From Thalassococcus sp. S3 (GTDB lineage Bacteria > Pseudomonadota > Alphaproteobacteria > Rhodobacterales > Rhodobacteraceae): a stretch of 64,000 bases of DNA. The translations under genes and the position numbers were made by a program. Positions 54,306 through 64,000 of this stretch are shown here, piece after piece (the stretch's first letter is position 1; each line of letters begins with the position of its first letter). The notes under the pieces were generated by a model. That model ran no database searches. It was not told the DNA's origin and worked only from the letters and a program-made list of their open reading frames with translations. The stretch spans positions 372,001 through 436,000 of the forward strand of contig NZ_CP022303.1 of the NCBI RefSeq assembly GCF_004216475.1, written 5' to 3'.

Positions 54306-55673
54306 TCAGCCTTGCACTTCGTTGCCGACGACGCGCTGGTCGCCTTTCAGGCCAATCGGCAGGCTTTCGAGATAGGCGTTGGGCTGACGACCATCGTAGG
54401 GAATGCCGTCGATGATATCCTCAGCCGGCGTTGCCGCTTTGTAGCCGTCGCTGTCCCATGGGAAATCGGCCTCATCGGCCAACCCTTCATCAACAAGCAT
54501 CCGTGCCGCTTCGAGGTAGATTTCTGGTTTGTAGACGGATTTGGCCACTTCGTCATACCAGCTGTCGGGCTTGGCTTCGGAAATCTGACCCCAGCGGCGC
54601 ATCTGGGTGAGGTACCAGACGGCGTCCGAGTAGAAGGGATAAGTCGCATTGTAGCGGAAGAACACGTTGAAGTCCGGGATTTCCCGCTTGTCGCCTTTCT
54701 CGAATTCGAAAAAGCCGGTCATGGAATTCGCGATCACGTCGTAATCGGCGCCGACATATTCCGAGCGGCTGAGGATCTCCACCGCCTCGGGCCGGTTGGC
54801 GTTGTCGTTTTCATCGAGCCAGATCGCCGCGCGGATCAGGGCCTTGGTCAGGGCCAGGGTGGTCTGTGGGTTCTCTTCGGTGAATTCCTTGGTCAGGCCG
54901 AAGACCTTCTCGGGGTTGTTCTTCCACATCTGGTAGTCGGTGATGACCGGGACGCCGATACCCTTGAAGACGGCCTGCTGGTTCCATGGCTCACCCACGG
55001 CATAGCCATAGATCGTACCGGCTTCCATCGTGGCGGGCATTTGCGGTGGCGGCGTCACCGACAGCAGCACGTCGGCGGCGATCTGGCCGCTCACGTTTTC
55101 GGGGCTGTAGTAACCGGGCTCGATCCCGCCTGCGGCCAGCCAGTAGCGAATTTCGTAATTGTGCGTGGAAACTGGGAAGACCATGCCCATGTTGAAGGGC
55201 TTGCCCTCATCGGCATAGGCCTCGACCACCGGCTTGAGCGCCGAGGCAGAGATGGGATGTTGCGGGCGACCGTCATCCATCGAGGGGATGTTAGGGCGCA
55301 TCTGCTCCCAAATTTCGTTGGAGACGGTGATGCCGTTTCCGTTGAGATCCATCGAGAAGGGCGTGACGATATGCGCCTCGGTGCCGTAACCGATCGTGGC
55401 CGCCAAAGGCTGGCCGGCCAGCATGTGGGCGCCGTCAAGCTGGCCATCGATCACCCGGTCGAGCAGCACCTTCCAGTTCGCCTGGGGCTCGAGCGTGACG
55501 AAGAGGCCTTCATCTTCAAAATATCCGTTCTCGTATGCGATGGCGAGAGGGGCCATGTCGGTGAGCTTGATGAAGCCGAAGGTGAGTTCGTCTTTTTCCA
55601 CGTCCAGCATTTCAGCAAAGGCCGGCGCCGTTAGAGCGGTGCTGGCCAGGATGGCAAAGAGTGCGCGTTTCAT
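54306..55673 (-). CDS. nrtA: nitrate ABC transporter substrate-binding protein
   Basis: 455-residue periplasmic or membrane-associated nitrate-binding protein of the NrtA/CmpA family. It has a clear Sec signal ([20 protein letters not shown]), then the family regions [21 protein letters not shown] and [20 protein letters not shown], with [20 protein letters not shown]. First gene of the nrt-nir-nas operon. AAGGA lies eight bases before the ATG. Expression is probably controlled by the upstream antitermination leader. Confidence 0.96.
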   Translation of the reverse strand: MKRALFAILASTALTAPAFAEMLDVEKDELTFGFIKLTDMAPLAIAYENGYFEDEGLFVTLEPQANWKVLLDRVIDGQLDGAHMLAGQPLAATIGYGTEAHIVTPFSMDLNGNGITVSNEIWEQMRPNIPSMDDGRPQHPISASALKPVVEAYADEGKPFNMGMVFPVSTHNYEIRYWLAAGGIEPGYYSPENVSGQIAADVLLSVTPPPQMPATMEAGTIYGYAVGEPWNQQAVFKGIGVPVITDYQMWKNNPEKVFGLTKEFTEENPQTTLALTKALIRAAIWLDENDNANRPEAVEILSRSEYVGADYDVIANSMTGFFEFEKGDKREIPDFNVFFRYNATYPFYSDAVWYLTQMRRWGQISEAKPDSWYDEVAKSVYKPEIYLEAARMLVDEGLADEADFPWDSDGYKAATPAEDIIDGIPYDGRQPNAYLESLPIGLKGDQRVVGNEVQG

Positions 55674-55693
55674 TGTTGCGTCCTTACGTCAAA

Positions 55694-55714
55694 GCCCCAG
55701 GGAGGAGATGGGGC
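55694..55714 (-). repeat. short hairpin just before nrtA
   Basis: GCCCC and GGGGC (five bp) enclose 11 bases, 21-41 bases before the nrtA start. It sits downstream of the leader terminator and may affect translation or be incidental. Confidence 0.3.
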
Positions 55715-55715
55715 G

Positions 55716-55778
55716 AAAAACAAAAAAGCTGCCGATCCGTCGTGTGCGGGAGGAGCACATCAACAGGTCAAGCAGCTT
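55716..55778 (-). terminator. leader terminator of the nrt-nir-nas operon
   Basis: On the minus strand AAGCTGC (55778-55772) pairs with GCAGCTT (55732-55726), with an inner hairpin TGTGC/GCACA, and is followed by T6-G-T5 ending at 55716. It lies between the ANTAR-type hairpin and nrtA, the position expected for an attenuator that NasT must overcome. Confidence 0.75.
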
Positions 55779-55788
55779 CGCTTCAGGT

Positions 55789-55803
55789 CCCAAATCGCTG
55801 GGG
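55789..55803 (-). ncRNA. candidate P2 hairpin of the ANTAR target
   Basis: On the minus strand CCCC and GGG enclose AGCGATTT. AGCGAT (55799-55794) carries A1 and G4 like the P1 loop AACGAT. The closing pairs are imperfect: an A-T closing pair would shift the loop register to GCGATT. It lies eight bases after P1 and just before the terminator arm. Confidence 0.45.
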
Positions 55804-55811
55804 TAAATCGG

Positions 55812-55838
55812 TTCAAACGACATCGTTGTCTGTTTGAA
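55812..55838 (-). ncRNA. P1 hairpin of the ANTAR antiterminator target
   Basis: On the minus strand TTCAAAC and GTTTGAA form a seven-bp stem, then a one-base bulge, then GAC/GTC closing the hexaloop AACGAT with A1 and G4. This is the loop signature recognised by ANTAR proteins such as NasT. It starts at about the predicted transcript end. Confidence 0.75.
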
Positions 55839-55845
55839 TAATGTC

Positions 55846-55874
55846 ATAATCGCGAAAGGCAGGCGCCCGATCAA
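55846..55874 (-). promoter_or_regulatory. candidate promoter of the nrt-nir-nas operon
   Basis: TTGATC (55874-55869) and GATTAT (55851-55846) are spaced by 17 bases on the minus strand, each four of six to consensus. Transcription would begin at about 55840, so P1 would be near the 5' end of the RNA. Confidence 0.45.
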
Positions 55875-55944
55875 GAGAGATGCGACCAAGGTCGCGGTCT
55901 CTGCAGGCTTGTCTTTGCGGCAATGCAACGGGCTGCACAATTTT

Positions 55945-57126
55945 TCATCGCTGCAGCGCAGAAAGATCAAAGACTGCGCCATCAAAAAACCGGTCTGGCC
56001 GCAGAATCAGTGTGCCGGAGGCCGATGCGATCTCGCGCGGGGTGTCGAGCGCGCCTTCTACTTTCTCGGACGCGCCGGGTAAATCGACATGCAGGGCCGA
56101 CAGCGCGTTGCGGTAGAGATCGGTGCGAAAAACCTGGTGCGCGGCGGCAAGAGACATGTCCCGGTCGAGCCCGGTCCGGGCAGCCAGGCGCTGTGCGATC
56201 CATTGCGCCTGGCTGCGCCATGGGAATGTCGCAGCCCCTTCATGAAAGGCCACGAAGCTGTCGCGTTGCCGCTGGTCGCCACGCGGGGAGATAACGAAAT
56301 GCCCGCTGAGAGCGCGATCGAGAATCTCGGCCGTCACGCCCAGATAATGTGGCTGGCTTAGGATCTCTGATGCGGTGGCCCGATTGGCCGGTTGCGAGAG
56401 CCACCGTCCCGCGCGCCAGAGCGTGCGGATCAGCTTGCCGGTCAAAACGGGCTGGGTTCCGGCCCAGTCATGGCGCACGGCGAGCACCTTTTCGGGCGCG
56501 AAGGACCAGATCGCGGAGCCGGGCAAAAGCAACTCTCCCACGCCGTTCTCCACGGCGATGGACCCCCACGGCTCACCCACGCAAAAGGCATCCACCTCTC
56601 CGGCTGCGATGGCATCTGCCATGAGGGGCGGCGGCACCGTGCGCACGTCGAGCGATTGCGGCGCGGGCACACCCAGCGCGCCCAGCCAGTAATAGAGCAG
56701 TTCGGCATGCATCGAGAACGGGAAGGGCACCCCGATGCGCAATTGCCCGTCGACGGCTTTCATCAGCGCCTCGCCCGCGGCGCGCGGGTCACTGAAGTCG
56801 AACGCGTAACCGCCCGCGCGCATGCGGTCCGCCAGTGCGCGCGAGACGCAGACGACATTACCGTTCACCGACAGCACCGACAGCGCATCCAGCCGGGTGG
56901 CGTTACCACCGAGCCCAAGCGCAGTGGCGACCGGCACCGGAGAAAGCATATGTGCGGCCTCGATCTGGCCCAGTGCGACCATGTCACGGAGCGTGGACCA
57001 GGACGGCGCTTTGCGAAGATCGAGGGCGAGCCCCTCTTCTTCGGCGAATCCGATCTCATGCGCGACGATCAGCGGGGCGGCATCGACCAGCGGGATGAAA
57101 CCCGCGCGCAGCAGGTGCAGGTTCAT
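55945..57126 (-). CDS. nasS: nitrate sensor NasS
   Basis: 393-residue NrtA-like protein without a signal peptide, so it stays in the cytosol. It shares AGFIPLVDAAPLIVAHEIGF, AAHMLSPVPVATALGLGG and DAFCVGEPWGSIAVENGVGE with nitrate-binding proteins. In the NasS-NasT system NasS binds nitrate or nitrite and releases NasT, which is otherwise held inactive. It overlaps nasT by four bases and lies upstream of the leader. Confidence 0.94.
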   Translation of the reverse strand: MNLHLLRAGFIPLVDAAPLIVAHEIGFAEEEGLALDLRKAPSWSTLRDMVALGQIEAAHMLSPVPVATALGLGGNATRLDALSVLSVNGNVVCVSRALADRMRAGGYAFDFSDPRAAGEALMKAVDGQLRIGVPFPFSMHAELLYYWLGALGVPAPQSLDVRTVPPPLMADAIAAGEVDAFCVGEPWGSIAVENGVGELLLPGSAIWSFAPEKVLAVRHDWAGTQPVLTGKLIRTLWRAGRWLSQPANRATASEILSQPHYLGVTAEILDRALSGHFVISPRGDQRQRDSFVAFHEGAATFPWRSQAQWIAQRLAARTGLDRDMSLAAAHQVFRTDLYRNALSALHVDLPGASEKVEGALDTPREIASASGTLILRPDRFFDGAVFDLSALQR

Positions 57127-57707
57127 GACAAAAGCCCCGCTGCGGTGACGAGCGATTCCGCGACATCGGCTACTTTGCGGCCCTGATCCATCGCAGTCTT
57201 GCGCAGGAGGGCATAGGCCTCGTCTTCCTCGATCCCACGGGCTTTCATCAAGATACCCTTGGCGCGGTCGATCACCTTGCGTTCCTGAAGGGCCTTTTTG
57301 GTCGCCTCCAATTCAGCGCGCATTTGCTGGAACATGTGGAAGCGCGCGATGGCGGCGTCGATGATCGGCTTGATCCGCTCCGGACGCAGGCCATCGACGA
57401 CGTAAGCGGAAACACCTGCCTCGATCGCGGCTTTGGTCAGGCCGTCCTCACTTTGATCGACGAACATGGCAACGGGACGTTCCAGAGGACTGGACGCGAG
57501 GGTCAATTCCTCAAGCATGTCGCGCGAGGGGCTGGCGACATCCATCAGAACGATGTCCGGGTTCCGTTCGCTGATCCGGCGGGCCAGGCCGGCCTCTTCC
57601 GAGATCACGAACACGTCGTGATTGCCCGAGGTGCGCAGACTGTCGATGATCAGAAGCGCGCGATCCCGATCCTTTTCGACGACGACGATAGAGAGGTTGT
57701 CCGACAT
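57123..57707 (-). CDS. nasT: ANTAR-domain antiterminator NasT
   Basis: 194-residue RNA-binding regulator. Residues 1-120 form a pseudo-receiver (VVVEKDRDRALLIIDSLR; D56 in IVLMDVASP), and residues 131-190 form the ANTAR three-helix domain with RKVIDRAKGILMKARGIEED. Released NasT would bind the leader hairpins and prevent termination before nrtA. The ATG at 57707 begins at the receiver domain; a TTG at 57746 is in frame. It overlaps nasS and no other promoter is evident between them. Confidence 0.95.
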   Translation of the reverse strand: MSDNLSIVVVEKDRDRALLIIDSLRTSGNHDVFVISEEAGLARRISERNPDIVLMDVASPSRDMLEELTLASSPLERPVAMFVDQSEDGLTKAAIEAGVSAYVVDGLRPERIKPIIDAAIARFHMFQQMRAELEATKKALQERKVIDRAKGILMKARGIEEDEAYALLRKTAMDQGRKVADVAESLVTAAGLLS

Positions 57708-57866
57708 ATCGTGGACGACAGACGCCGCGGCGCTTGGAGGCTTCAAGGGCCCATGCGCGTATCCTCGCTGGCAAGGACGACGCGCTTAATCATTGTGCGT
57801 GCCATTGCTTGGTTGCATGGAAATTGTGCGCGTTTGGGAGATGTGCGCATCCAGTCCCCAGGGGTG

Positions 57867-57911
57867 CGTTTTCCGTGACGGAAAACGACCGGAAAATGTG
57901 AAATTTTCCGG
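57867..57911. repeat. two tandem TTTTCCG palindromes
   Basis: CGTTTTCCG and CGGAAAACG (57867-57887) form a perfect nine-bp hairpin with a three-base loop. CCGGAAAAT and ATTTTCCGG (57889-57911) form a second nine-bp hairpin with a five-base loop. Both are built from the core TTTTCCG, which occurs again at 57970. They lie 160-205 bases upstream of nasT. Confidence 0.6.
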
Positions 57912-57931
57912 CGCCCTGTTGCGGACGTCTC

Positions 57932-57967
57932 AAAGAAAAAGGTCCCGATGAGGACATCGGGACCTTT
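57932..57967 (-). terminator. intrinsic terminator of pckA
   Basis: A perfect 13-bp stem AAAGGTCCCGATG/CATCGGGACCTTT (57938-57950 and 57955-57967) with a four-base loop. On the minus strand it is followed by TTCTTTG, a T-rich tail. Confidence 0.9.
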
Positions 57968-57987
57968 GATTTTCCGTGGCGCCAGGA

Positions 57988-59586
<1,599 letters not shown>

Positions 59587-59938
59587 TGTGTACTGTCTCC
59601 TGTATCCGCGCCTCTTATGATCGGCCTGACCTGCTGGCAAATCCGCGCGTCAATGTCGGTTCGACGACCGTGCCCGTGCACATAGCATGACGATTTATCA
59701 CATGAACAGGACGCTTTAGCGCAGTTAGCGCCACCAGCGCGAAGTTTAGCGCAACCATGATTCAGCCTTGCCGATGGCTGCCAAGAAAGTGAGATAAATT
59801 AGTCATTCCTAAGGAAATTCGCGCTCAAATCATCCGGTCAAGGACGCGCGATTCGCAGTTAAGGATTGATTCGCCCAGTCAAATTGGTGAGTATTGATGC
59901 AAAAAACGACCAATAAGAGCAGTACAAGGGCACATGGA
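59587..59938. promoter_or_regulatory. pckA-chvI divergent control region (352 bases)
   Basis: No gene was seen here. It must hold promoters in both directions. The most notable content is three copies of TTAGCGC on the plus strand (59716, 59725 and 59746), each in a slightly longer TTTAGCGCA-like context. A five-bp hairpin CAGCC/GGCTG lies near 59764-59781. I could not place clear -10/-35 elements. Confidence 0.5.
59716..59752. repeat. three TTAGCGC direct repeats
   Basis: TTAGCGC starts at 59716, 59725 and 59746, spaced by 9 and 21 bases, roughly one and two helix turns. They lie in the centre of the pckA-chvI region and could be a regulator binding array such as for ChvI. Confidence 0.45.
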
Positions 59939-60640
59939 ATGTCGAAGATCGCATTGGTGGACGACGACAGGAATATCCTGACGTCGGTTTCCATGACGCT
60001 CGAAGCCGAGGGCTTCGAGGTTGAAACATATAATGATGGGCAGGCCGCACTGGACGCGTTCAACAAGAAGCTACCGGATATGGCCGTTCTGGATATCAAG
60101 ATGCCGCGGATGGATGGGATGGATCTGCTCCAGCGGCTGCGCCAGAAGACGACAATGCCGGTTATCTTTCTGACATCGAAGGATGACGAGATTGACGAGG
60201 TTCTCGGGCTGCGGATGGGCGCCGACGACTACGTCAAAAAGCCGTTTTCGCAACGTTTGCTGGTGGAACGTATTCGCGCGCTTTTGCGGCGGCAGGATGC
60301 CGTGGCGGGCGATGTGGCCGGGGAGCCGCAGGAATCCAAGGTGATGGAACGCGGATTTCTCAAGATGGATCCCCTGCGCCATGCGGTAAGCTGGAAAGGC
60401 AAGGACGTGTCGCTCACGGTGACCGAGTTCCTGCTGCTGCAGGCCCTGGCCCAACGCCCGGGTTTCGTTAAAAGTCGCGATCAGCTGATGGATGTGGCTT
60501 ACGACGATCAGGTCTATGTCGACGATCGCACCATCGACAGCCACATCAAACGCCTGCGCAAGAAGATGCGGAGCGCCGATGATGAATTCTCGGCGATTGA
60601 GACGCTTTACGGCATTGGCTACAGGTACAACGAAGAGTAA
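59939..60640 (+). CDS. chvI: response regulator ChvI
   Basis: 233-residue OmpR/PhoB-type regulator. The receiver has D52 ([16 protein letters not shown]), the acidic pair VDDD, and a Lys in [16 protein letters not shown]; the C-terminal winged helix has [19 protein letters not shown] and [17 protein letters not shown] chose the ATG at 59939 because the receiver begins there; an ATG at 59897 would add 14 residues. The partner ChvG follows nine bases after the stop. ChvGI responds to acid or envelope conditions in alphaproteobacteria. Confidence 0.96.
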   Translation: MSKIALVDDDRNILTSVSMTLEAEGFEVETYNDGQAALDAFNKKLPDMAVLDIKMPRMDGMDLLQRLRQKTTMPVIFLTSKDDEIDEVLGLRMGADDYVKKPFSQRLLVERIRALLRRQDAVAGDVAGEPQESKVMERGFLKMDPLRHAVSWKGKDVSLTVTEFLLLQALAQRPGFVKSRDQLMDVAYDDQVYVDDRTIDSHIKRLRKKMRSADDEFSAIETLYGIGYRYNEE

Positions 60641-60649
60641 CCCGCCAGA

Positions 60650-62383
60650 ATGGCTTTGGTCGAAAGGACCTTCGTGCGCGACACCGCTTCTCCTCCCTCT
60701 GGCCGCAGTGGCGATGTGGTTCTCGGCGATGACTGGGTCGCGCCCGACAGCACCGGCGGCGCGGAGCTTCAGGTGCGTCGGGCTCGGCGTGGCCGGTTCT
60801 CCCTGACCGGTTCCGCGCTCACGCGTAAGATCATTACCTTCAATCTGATTGCGCTGAACGTTCTGGCGGCTGGGATCCTATATCTCAACGCCTCACGTGA
60901 CAGCCTTGTGCTGCAGCGCGCCACCGCGCTTGTCAGCGAGGCGGAACTGATCGCTGACGTGTTCGAGGCGCGCATGCCGTCAGGCGCGCCGGTAAGCCTT
61001 GCTTCCGGGGACGGCATAGATATCGACGCGACGCTCGATGGCCTTTCTTTGCGAAAAGGCGTGACCGTGTTCGTATTTGACCCCGGTCAGCAGCTGATTG
61101 CCCAGACGACCGGAGCCAATGACAGCGCGGCCCTTGGTGGTCTCCGGCAAGGAGAGGAAAGCAGGACGCTGATCACCGATGGGCTCACGTCCCTTTGGGC
61201 GCGCGTCTCGGGCCTTGTCTCTCCCGCGGGTGAAACACAGCCTGCTCTGCTCGCCGATCAGCTTGCGACCCGCGTACCTCCCACGCTAACGGGCGGGACG
61301 CGGTTCGAGACCACCATCGACACCGAAGGCGGTGCGGTCATCGCGGCACTCACTCCGGTGACACATGTGGGAGAGGCGGTTGCGGTTCTGGCGGTTGCCA
61401 GCGCATCCGGTGAGATCGATGCGCTTGTCCGCACGGAGCGGGAGCGCGTTTTGCAGATGTTCGTGGTGGCCACGCTTGTTTCAATCGGGCTGAGCCTGGT
61501 GCTGGCATCTACCATCTCAAACCCTCTCGCCGAGCTTTCGGAGGCGGCGGAGGTTGGGCGTGACAAGAATACCAGGAAGGTCAATCCCGGGCGGATCCGC
61601 ATCCCCGACCTGACAGCCCGGCCAGATGAGATTGGGCGGCTTAGCGGTGCCTTGCGGGGTATGGTGGCCGCTCTCTACAACCGGATTGACAGCAACGAAC
61701 AATTCGCTGCCGACGTCGCACATGAAATCAAGAACCCTCTGGCGTCGCTTCGCAGCGCGGTTGGCACGCTGCGCATGGTCAAACGCGACGATCAGCGCGC
61801 GAAGTTGCTTGATGTGATCGAACATGACGTGCGCAGGCTGGACCGCCTTGTGAGTGACATCTCGAATGCATCCCGGCTGGATTCAGAGCTGGTCAAGGAA
61901 GAGGAAGAGCAGTTCGACCTGCTGAACATGCTCAACAATCTCAACCAGTATCTGAGCGAAGATGCCAAGTCGAAAGGCATCGACTATATCACCGACATGC
62001 CGGACGCTATGATCACGATCCAGGGGCTTGAGGCGCGCCTGGCGCAAGTGTTCGTCAACCTGATCACCAACGCCATTTCGTTCTGCGAGGACGGCGATGC
62101 GATCCGGGTCTGGGCCCGCAAACGGGAAAACCGGGTGCTGGTGGTGGTTGAGGATACCGGTCCGGGCATTCCCGACCAGGCACTCACAAAGATCTTCAAG
62201 CGCTTTTATTCGCAACGCCCGGAAGAGCATTTCGGGAACAATTCCGGCCTCGGCCTGGCAATCTCCAAGCAAATCGTAGAAGCGCATGGCGGTGTGATCT
62301 GGGCGGAAAATATCCGCCCGACGGATGCTGATATCAGTTCGGAACCGCTAGGTGCACGGTTTGTGGTGGGTTTGCCCGTCTGA
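60650..62383 (+). CDS. chvG: sensor histidine kinase ChvG
   Basis: 577-residue membrane kinase. A 55-residue cytosolic N-terminus precedes the first membrane helix (61-79), a periplasmic sensor domain (80-265) and a second helix (268-288). HAMP covers roughly 290-345; HisKA has the phosphorylated H358 in QFAADVAHEIKNPLASL; the ATPase domain has NLITNAISF, VEDTGPGIPD and NNSGLGLAISKQIV. It phosphorylates ChvI. HprK begins directly after its stop. Confidence 0.96.
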   Translation: MALVERTFVRDTASPPSGRSGDVVLGDDWVAPDSTGGAELQVRRARRGRFSLTGSALTRKIITFNLIALNVLAAGILYLNASRDSLVLQRATALVSEAELIADVFEARMPSGAPVSLASGDGIDIDATLDGLSLRKGVTVFVFDPGQQLIAQTTGANDSAALGGLRQGEESRTLITDGLTSLWARVSGLVSPAGETQPALLADQLATRVPPTLTGGTRFETTIDTEGGAVIAALTPVTHVGEAVAVLAVASASGEIDALVRTERERVLQMFVVATLVSIGLSLVLASTISNPLAELSEAAEVGRDKNTRKVNPGRIRIPDLTARPDEIGRLSGALRGMVAALYNRIDSNEQFAADVAHEIKNPLASLRSAVGTLRMVKRDDQRAKLLDVIEHDVRRLDRLVSDISNASRLDSELVKEEEEQFDLLNMLNNLNQYLSEDAKSKGIDYITDMPDAMITIQGLEARLAQVFVNLITNAISFCEDGDAIRVWARKRENRVLVVVEDTGPGIPDQALTKIFKRFYSQRPEEHFGNNSGLGLAISKQIVEAHGGVIWAENIRPTDADISSEPLGARFVVGLPV

Positions 62384-62389
62384 TTGGCG

Positions 62390-62830
62390 ATGGCGCGCGC
62401 GCAGGATCATTCCAAAGTCCTGCATGCAACATGCGTCGCCTATGCTGGCAGGGGATTGCTGATCACCGGGGCGTCCGGTCAGGGCAAATCATCCCTTGCA
62501 CTGCATCTGATGGCATTGGGGGCCGAGCTGGTTTCGGATGACAGGGTCATTTTGACCCGGAGAGACAACAGGATCGTCGCAGATGCGCCGGACACGATTC
62601 GGGGCCTGATCGAAGCCCGGGGTTTCGGCCTGCTCAACGCAAAGCCTTTCGGCCCGTCAGATCTGCATGCTGTGGTTACTTTGGACAAAACAGAGGCAAA
62701 GCGCTTGCCGGATCCTGCCGAGATCACCCTTCTTGGCGTCACTTTTCCGTTATTTCAAAAATCCGAGACCACCCATTTCCCCGCCGCTCTGGTGCAATAC
62801 CTAAAGGCTGGTCTATGGGTCGGGTCATGA
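62390..62830 (+). CDS. hprK: HPr kinase/phosphorylase, short alphaproteobacterial type
   Basis: 146-residue kinase equal to the C-terminal catalytic domain only; the N-terminal domain of Gram-positive HprK is absent, as usual in alphaproteobacteria. Walker A is [15 protein letters not shown] (about 26-40), followed by [15 protein letters not shown] and [14 protein letters not shown]. It phosphorylates HPr of the regulatory PTS. Start is ATG 62390, six bases after a possible TTG. Overlap with rapZ confirms the operon. Confidence 0.93.
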   Translation: MARAQDHSKVLHATCVAYAGRGLLITGASGQGKSSLALHLMALGAELVSDDRVILTRRDNRIVADAPDTIRGLIEARGFGLLNAKPFGPSDLHAVVTLDKTEAKRLPDPAEITLLGVTFPLFQKSETTHFPAALVQYLKAGLWVGS

Positions 62831-63720
62831 GTGAACCTACTGCCTCAGCACATCAGTTGATCCTTGTCACCGGCCCCTCCGGTGCGGGGCGTTCGACCGC
62901 GATCAACGTGCTGGAGGATCTGGGCTTCGAAGCGATCGACAACATGCCCCTGCGCCTGGTTCCGCGTTTGTTAGAGGGGGCGCCTGCCAAGCATCCGATG
63001 GCTTTGGGCATGGATGTCCGCAATCGCGATTTCTCAACCTCGGCGCTGATCGAAACCATCGACCGGTTGGAGCGTCGCCCGGACGTCTGGCTGACCGTTC
63101 TCTACCTTGATTGCCGCACCGATGTGCTGTTGCGGCGGTTTTCGGAGACCCGTCGCCGCCATCCCCTGGCGCCAGCCGAAAGTCCGGAGCGCGGCGTCGA
63201 CCGGGAACTGGATCTGCTCGCGCCGATCCGCGCCAGGGCCGATAGCCTGATCGACACGTCGGAATTGAATGTGCATCAATTCCGGGCCGAGATGGAGCGC
63301 CGTTTCGCTGCGGAGACGGCTCATGGGCTGGCGCTATCGGTCGAATCCTTTTCGTACAAACGCGGTCTGCCGCGGGGGATCGACATGGTCTTTGATTGCC
63401 GGTTTCTGACAAATCCCTACTGGCAATCCGACCTGCGCCCGCTGGATGGCCGGTCGCCGCGAGTGGCGGCCTATGTCGCATCGGACCCGAAGTTTCACCC
63501 TTTCTATGATCGGGTCCTAGATTTGACCCGACTCCTGCTGCCGGCCTATGTCGAAGAGGGCAAGGCACATCTTTCAATCGGCTTCGGCTGCACCGGCGGG
63601 CAACATCGCTCTGTCGCGATGGCCGAACGTCTGGCCAAGACCCTTGCGGAGGACGGACAGCAGGTGGCAATACGGCATCGCGAATTGGAACGCCGCAAGC
63701 CGGAAGAGGGGGCAGCGTGA
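62827..63720 (+). CDS. rapZ: RNase adapter/nucleotide-binding protein RapZ
   Basis: 297-residue P-loop protein (former YvcJ/YhbJ). Walker A reads GPSGAGRST (16-24), with Arg in place of the common Lys, a known family variant. The C-terminal domain has [20 protein letters not shown]. In enterobacteria RapZ directs RNase E to GlmZ; the role in alphaproteobacteria is not settled. ATG 62827 overlaps the hprK stop and is preferred to the ATG at 62815. Confidence 0.94.
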   Translation: MSEPTASAHQLILVTGPSGAGRSTAINVLEDLGFEAIDNMPLRLVPRLLEGAPAKHPMALGMDVRNRDFSTSALIETIDRLERRPDVWLTVLYLDCRTDVLLRRFSETRRRHPLAPAESPERGVDRELDLLAPIRARADSLIDTSELNVHQFRAEMERRFAAETAHGLALSVESFSYKRGLPRGIDMVFDCRFLTNPYWQSDLRPLDGRSPRVAAYVASDPKFHPFYDRVLDLTRLLLPAYVEEGKAHLSIGFGCTGGQHRSVAMAERLAKTLAEDGQQVAIRHRELERRKPEEGAA

Positions 63721-64000
63721 TCGGGATTGTCATCGTTGCCCATGGCGGTTTGGCCCGCGAATATCTGGCGGCGGTCGAACATGTGGTTGGTCGGCAAGCC
63801 GGCATTTCAGCGATTTCGATCGAACCGGATCATGATCGTGACGCCAAGCAGCTTGAGATCTGCAATGCCGCCGATGCAGTGGACCGGGGCGACGGTGTTG
63901 TCATGGTGACCGATCTCTTTGGTGGCTCGCCCTCAAATCTTAGTCTGCGTGCCTGTGCGCCGAACAACCGGCGCATTTTGTACGGCGCGAATCTCCCTAT
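63717..64000 (+). CDS. PTS IIA component, mannose family, cut by window edge
   Basis: The first 94 residues are visible. It starts GTG at 63717, overlapping the rapZ stop by four bases, and reads [20 protein letters not shown], with active-site H9, then [19 protein letters not shown], the EIIA(Man) dimer region. In alphaproteobacteria this domain is the end acceptor of the sugar-independent regulatory PTS, with no sugar permease. HPr (ptsH) is probably just beyond the window. Confidence 0.92.
   Translation, partial: MIGIVIVAHGGLAREYLAAVEHVVGRQAGISAISIEPDHDRDAKQLEICNAADAVDRGDGVVMVTDLFGGSPSNLSLRACAPNNRRILYGANLP

Noticed and set aside
52914..55634. Open frame of 906 codons on the plus strand across nrtA, nrtB and part of nrtCD
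   Set aside because: It is antisense to clearly recognised transporter genes and its translation is low-complexity Asp/Gly/His/Arg-rich without any family match, as expected for mirror frames in GC-rich DNA.
57798..57814. Possible sigma-54 promoter upstream of nasT
   Set aside because: The -24 part TGGCACG fits on the minus strand, but the -12 part reads ATGAT instead of TTGCA/T and lacks the essential GC.

Overview
The window is GC-rich chromosomal DNA of an alphaproteobacterium, almost certainly a Rhodobacteraceae (Roseobacter-type) species. The evidence is family content and order: a separate atpI-atpB-atpE-atpX-atpF operon with a b' subunit, pckA divergent from chvI-chvG-hprK-rapZ-EIIA(Man), lepB-rnc-era-DUF1491-recO, a methylsuccinyl-CoA dehydrogenase of the ethylmalonyl-CoA pathway, NasS-NasT control of nitrate assimilation, and a CtrA-type operator. 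No IS element, prophage, CRISPR array, tRNA or rRNA was seen. The window is compact housekeeping sequence with small accessory genes between the operons.

Layout. 1-4.6 kb: azoR (cut by the left edge) divergent from a LysR gene, an EamA exporter, a ClbS/DfsB-type protein behind a perfect FNR-type box, ArsR and GcvA-like LysR regulators, and a small DUF1127-like gene. 4.7-7.4 kb: the Fo operon, ending in a clear terminator. 7.5-13.7 kb: an orphan PstB-like ATPase, a FadR-type regulator, small exported proteins and the chromosome-condensation ATPase SMC. 13.7-20.9 kb: lytic transglycosylase, cobD-cobC, an atypical receiver protein behind a CtrA site, glutathionyl-hydroquinone reductase, a VOC protein and a PatB-type C-S lyase. 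21-23.6 kb: three overlapping peptide deformylase-like genes (the third lacking key catalytic residues) plus fmt. 23.9-28.1 kb: a tightly overlapped operon running ispH to rnhA, and an NYN-domain protein. 28.2-39 kb: folK, rpoZ, the (p)ppGpp synthetase/hydrolase, DUF2062, pdxJ, LysE, a hydrolase fused to a membrane domain, acpS, lepB, rnc, era and recO. 39-43.7 kb: META lipoprotein, reductase, mcd and a TauE-type exporter.

43.7-57.7 kb is a complete assimilatory nitrate module on the minus strand: nasT-nasS, then a leader RNA, then nrtA-nrtB-nrtCD-nirB-nirD-nasA-(TrpD2-like)-cysG. Nitrate is imported by the ABC transporter, reduced by NasA and NirBD, and CysG makes the siroheme NirB needs. 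The leader before nrtA has a promoter, a hairpin with the A1/G4 hexaloop expected of an ANTAR target, a weaker second hairpin with the same loop pattern, and an intrinsic terminator. This is the arrangement expected for NasT antitermination. A folded three-way-junction element separates nrtA from nrtB.

58-64 kb: pckA (with a strong terminator) is divergent from chvI-chvG-hprK-rapZ-EIIA, linking envelope/acid sensing, gluconeogenesis and the regulatory PTS. The last gene is cut by the right edge.

The best candidates for second looks are the nas leader, the nrtA-nrtB junction RNA, the asymmetric ATP sites of the fused NrtCD ATPase, the degenerate third deformylase, the paired hairpins around atpE, the CtrA-controlled atypical receiver, and the CTG-start candidate. 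I did not find a wholly unknown multigene system.
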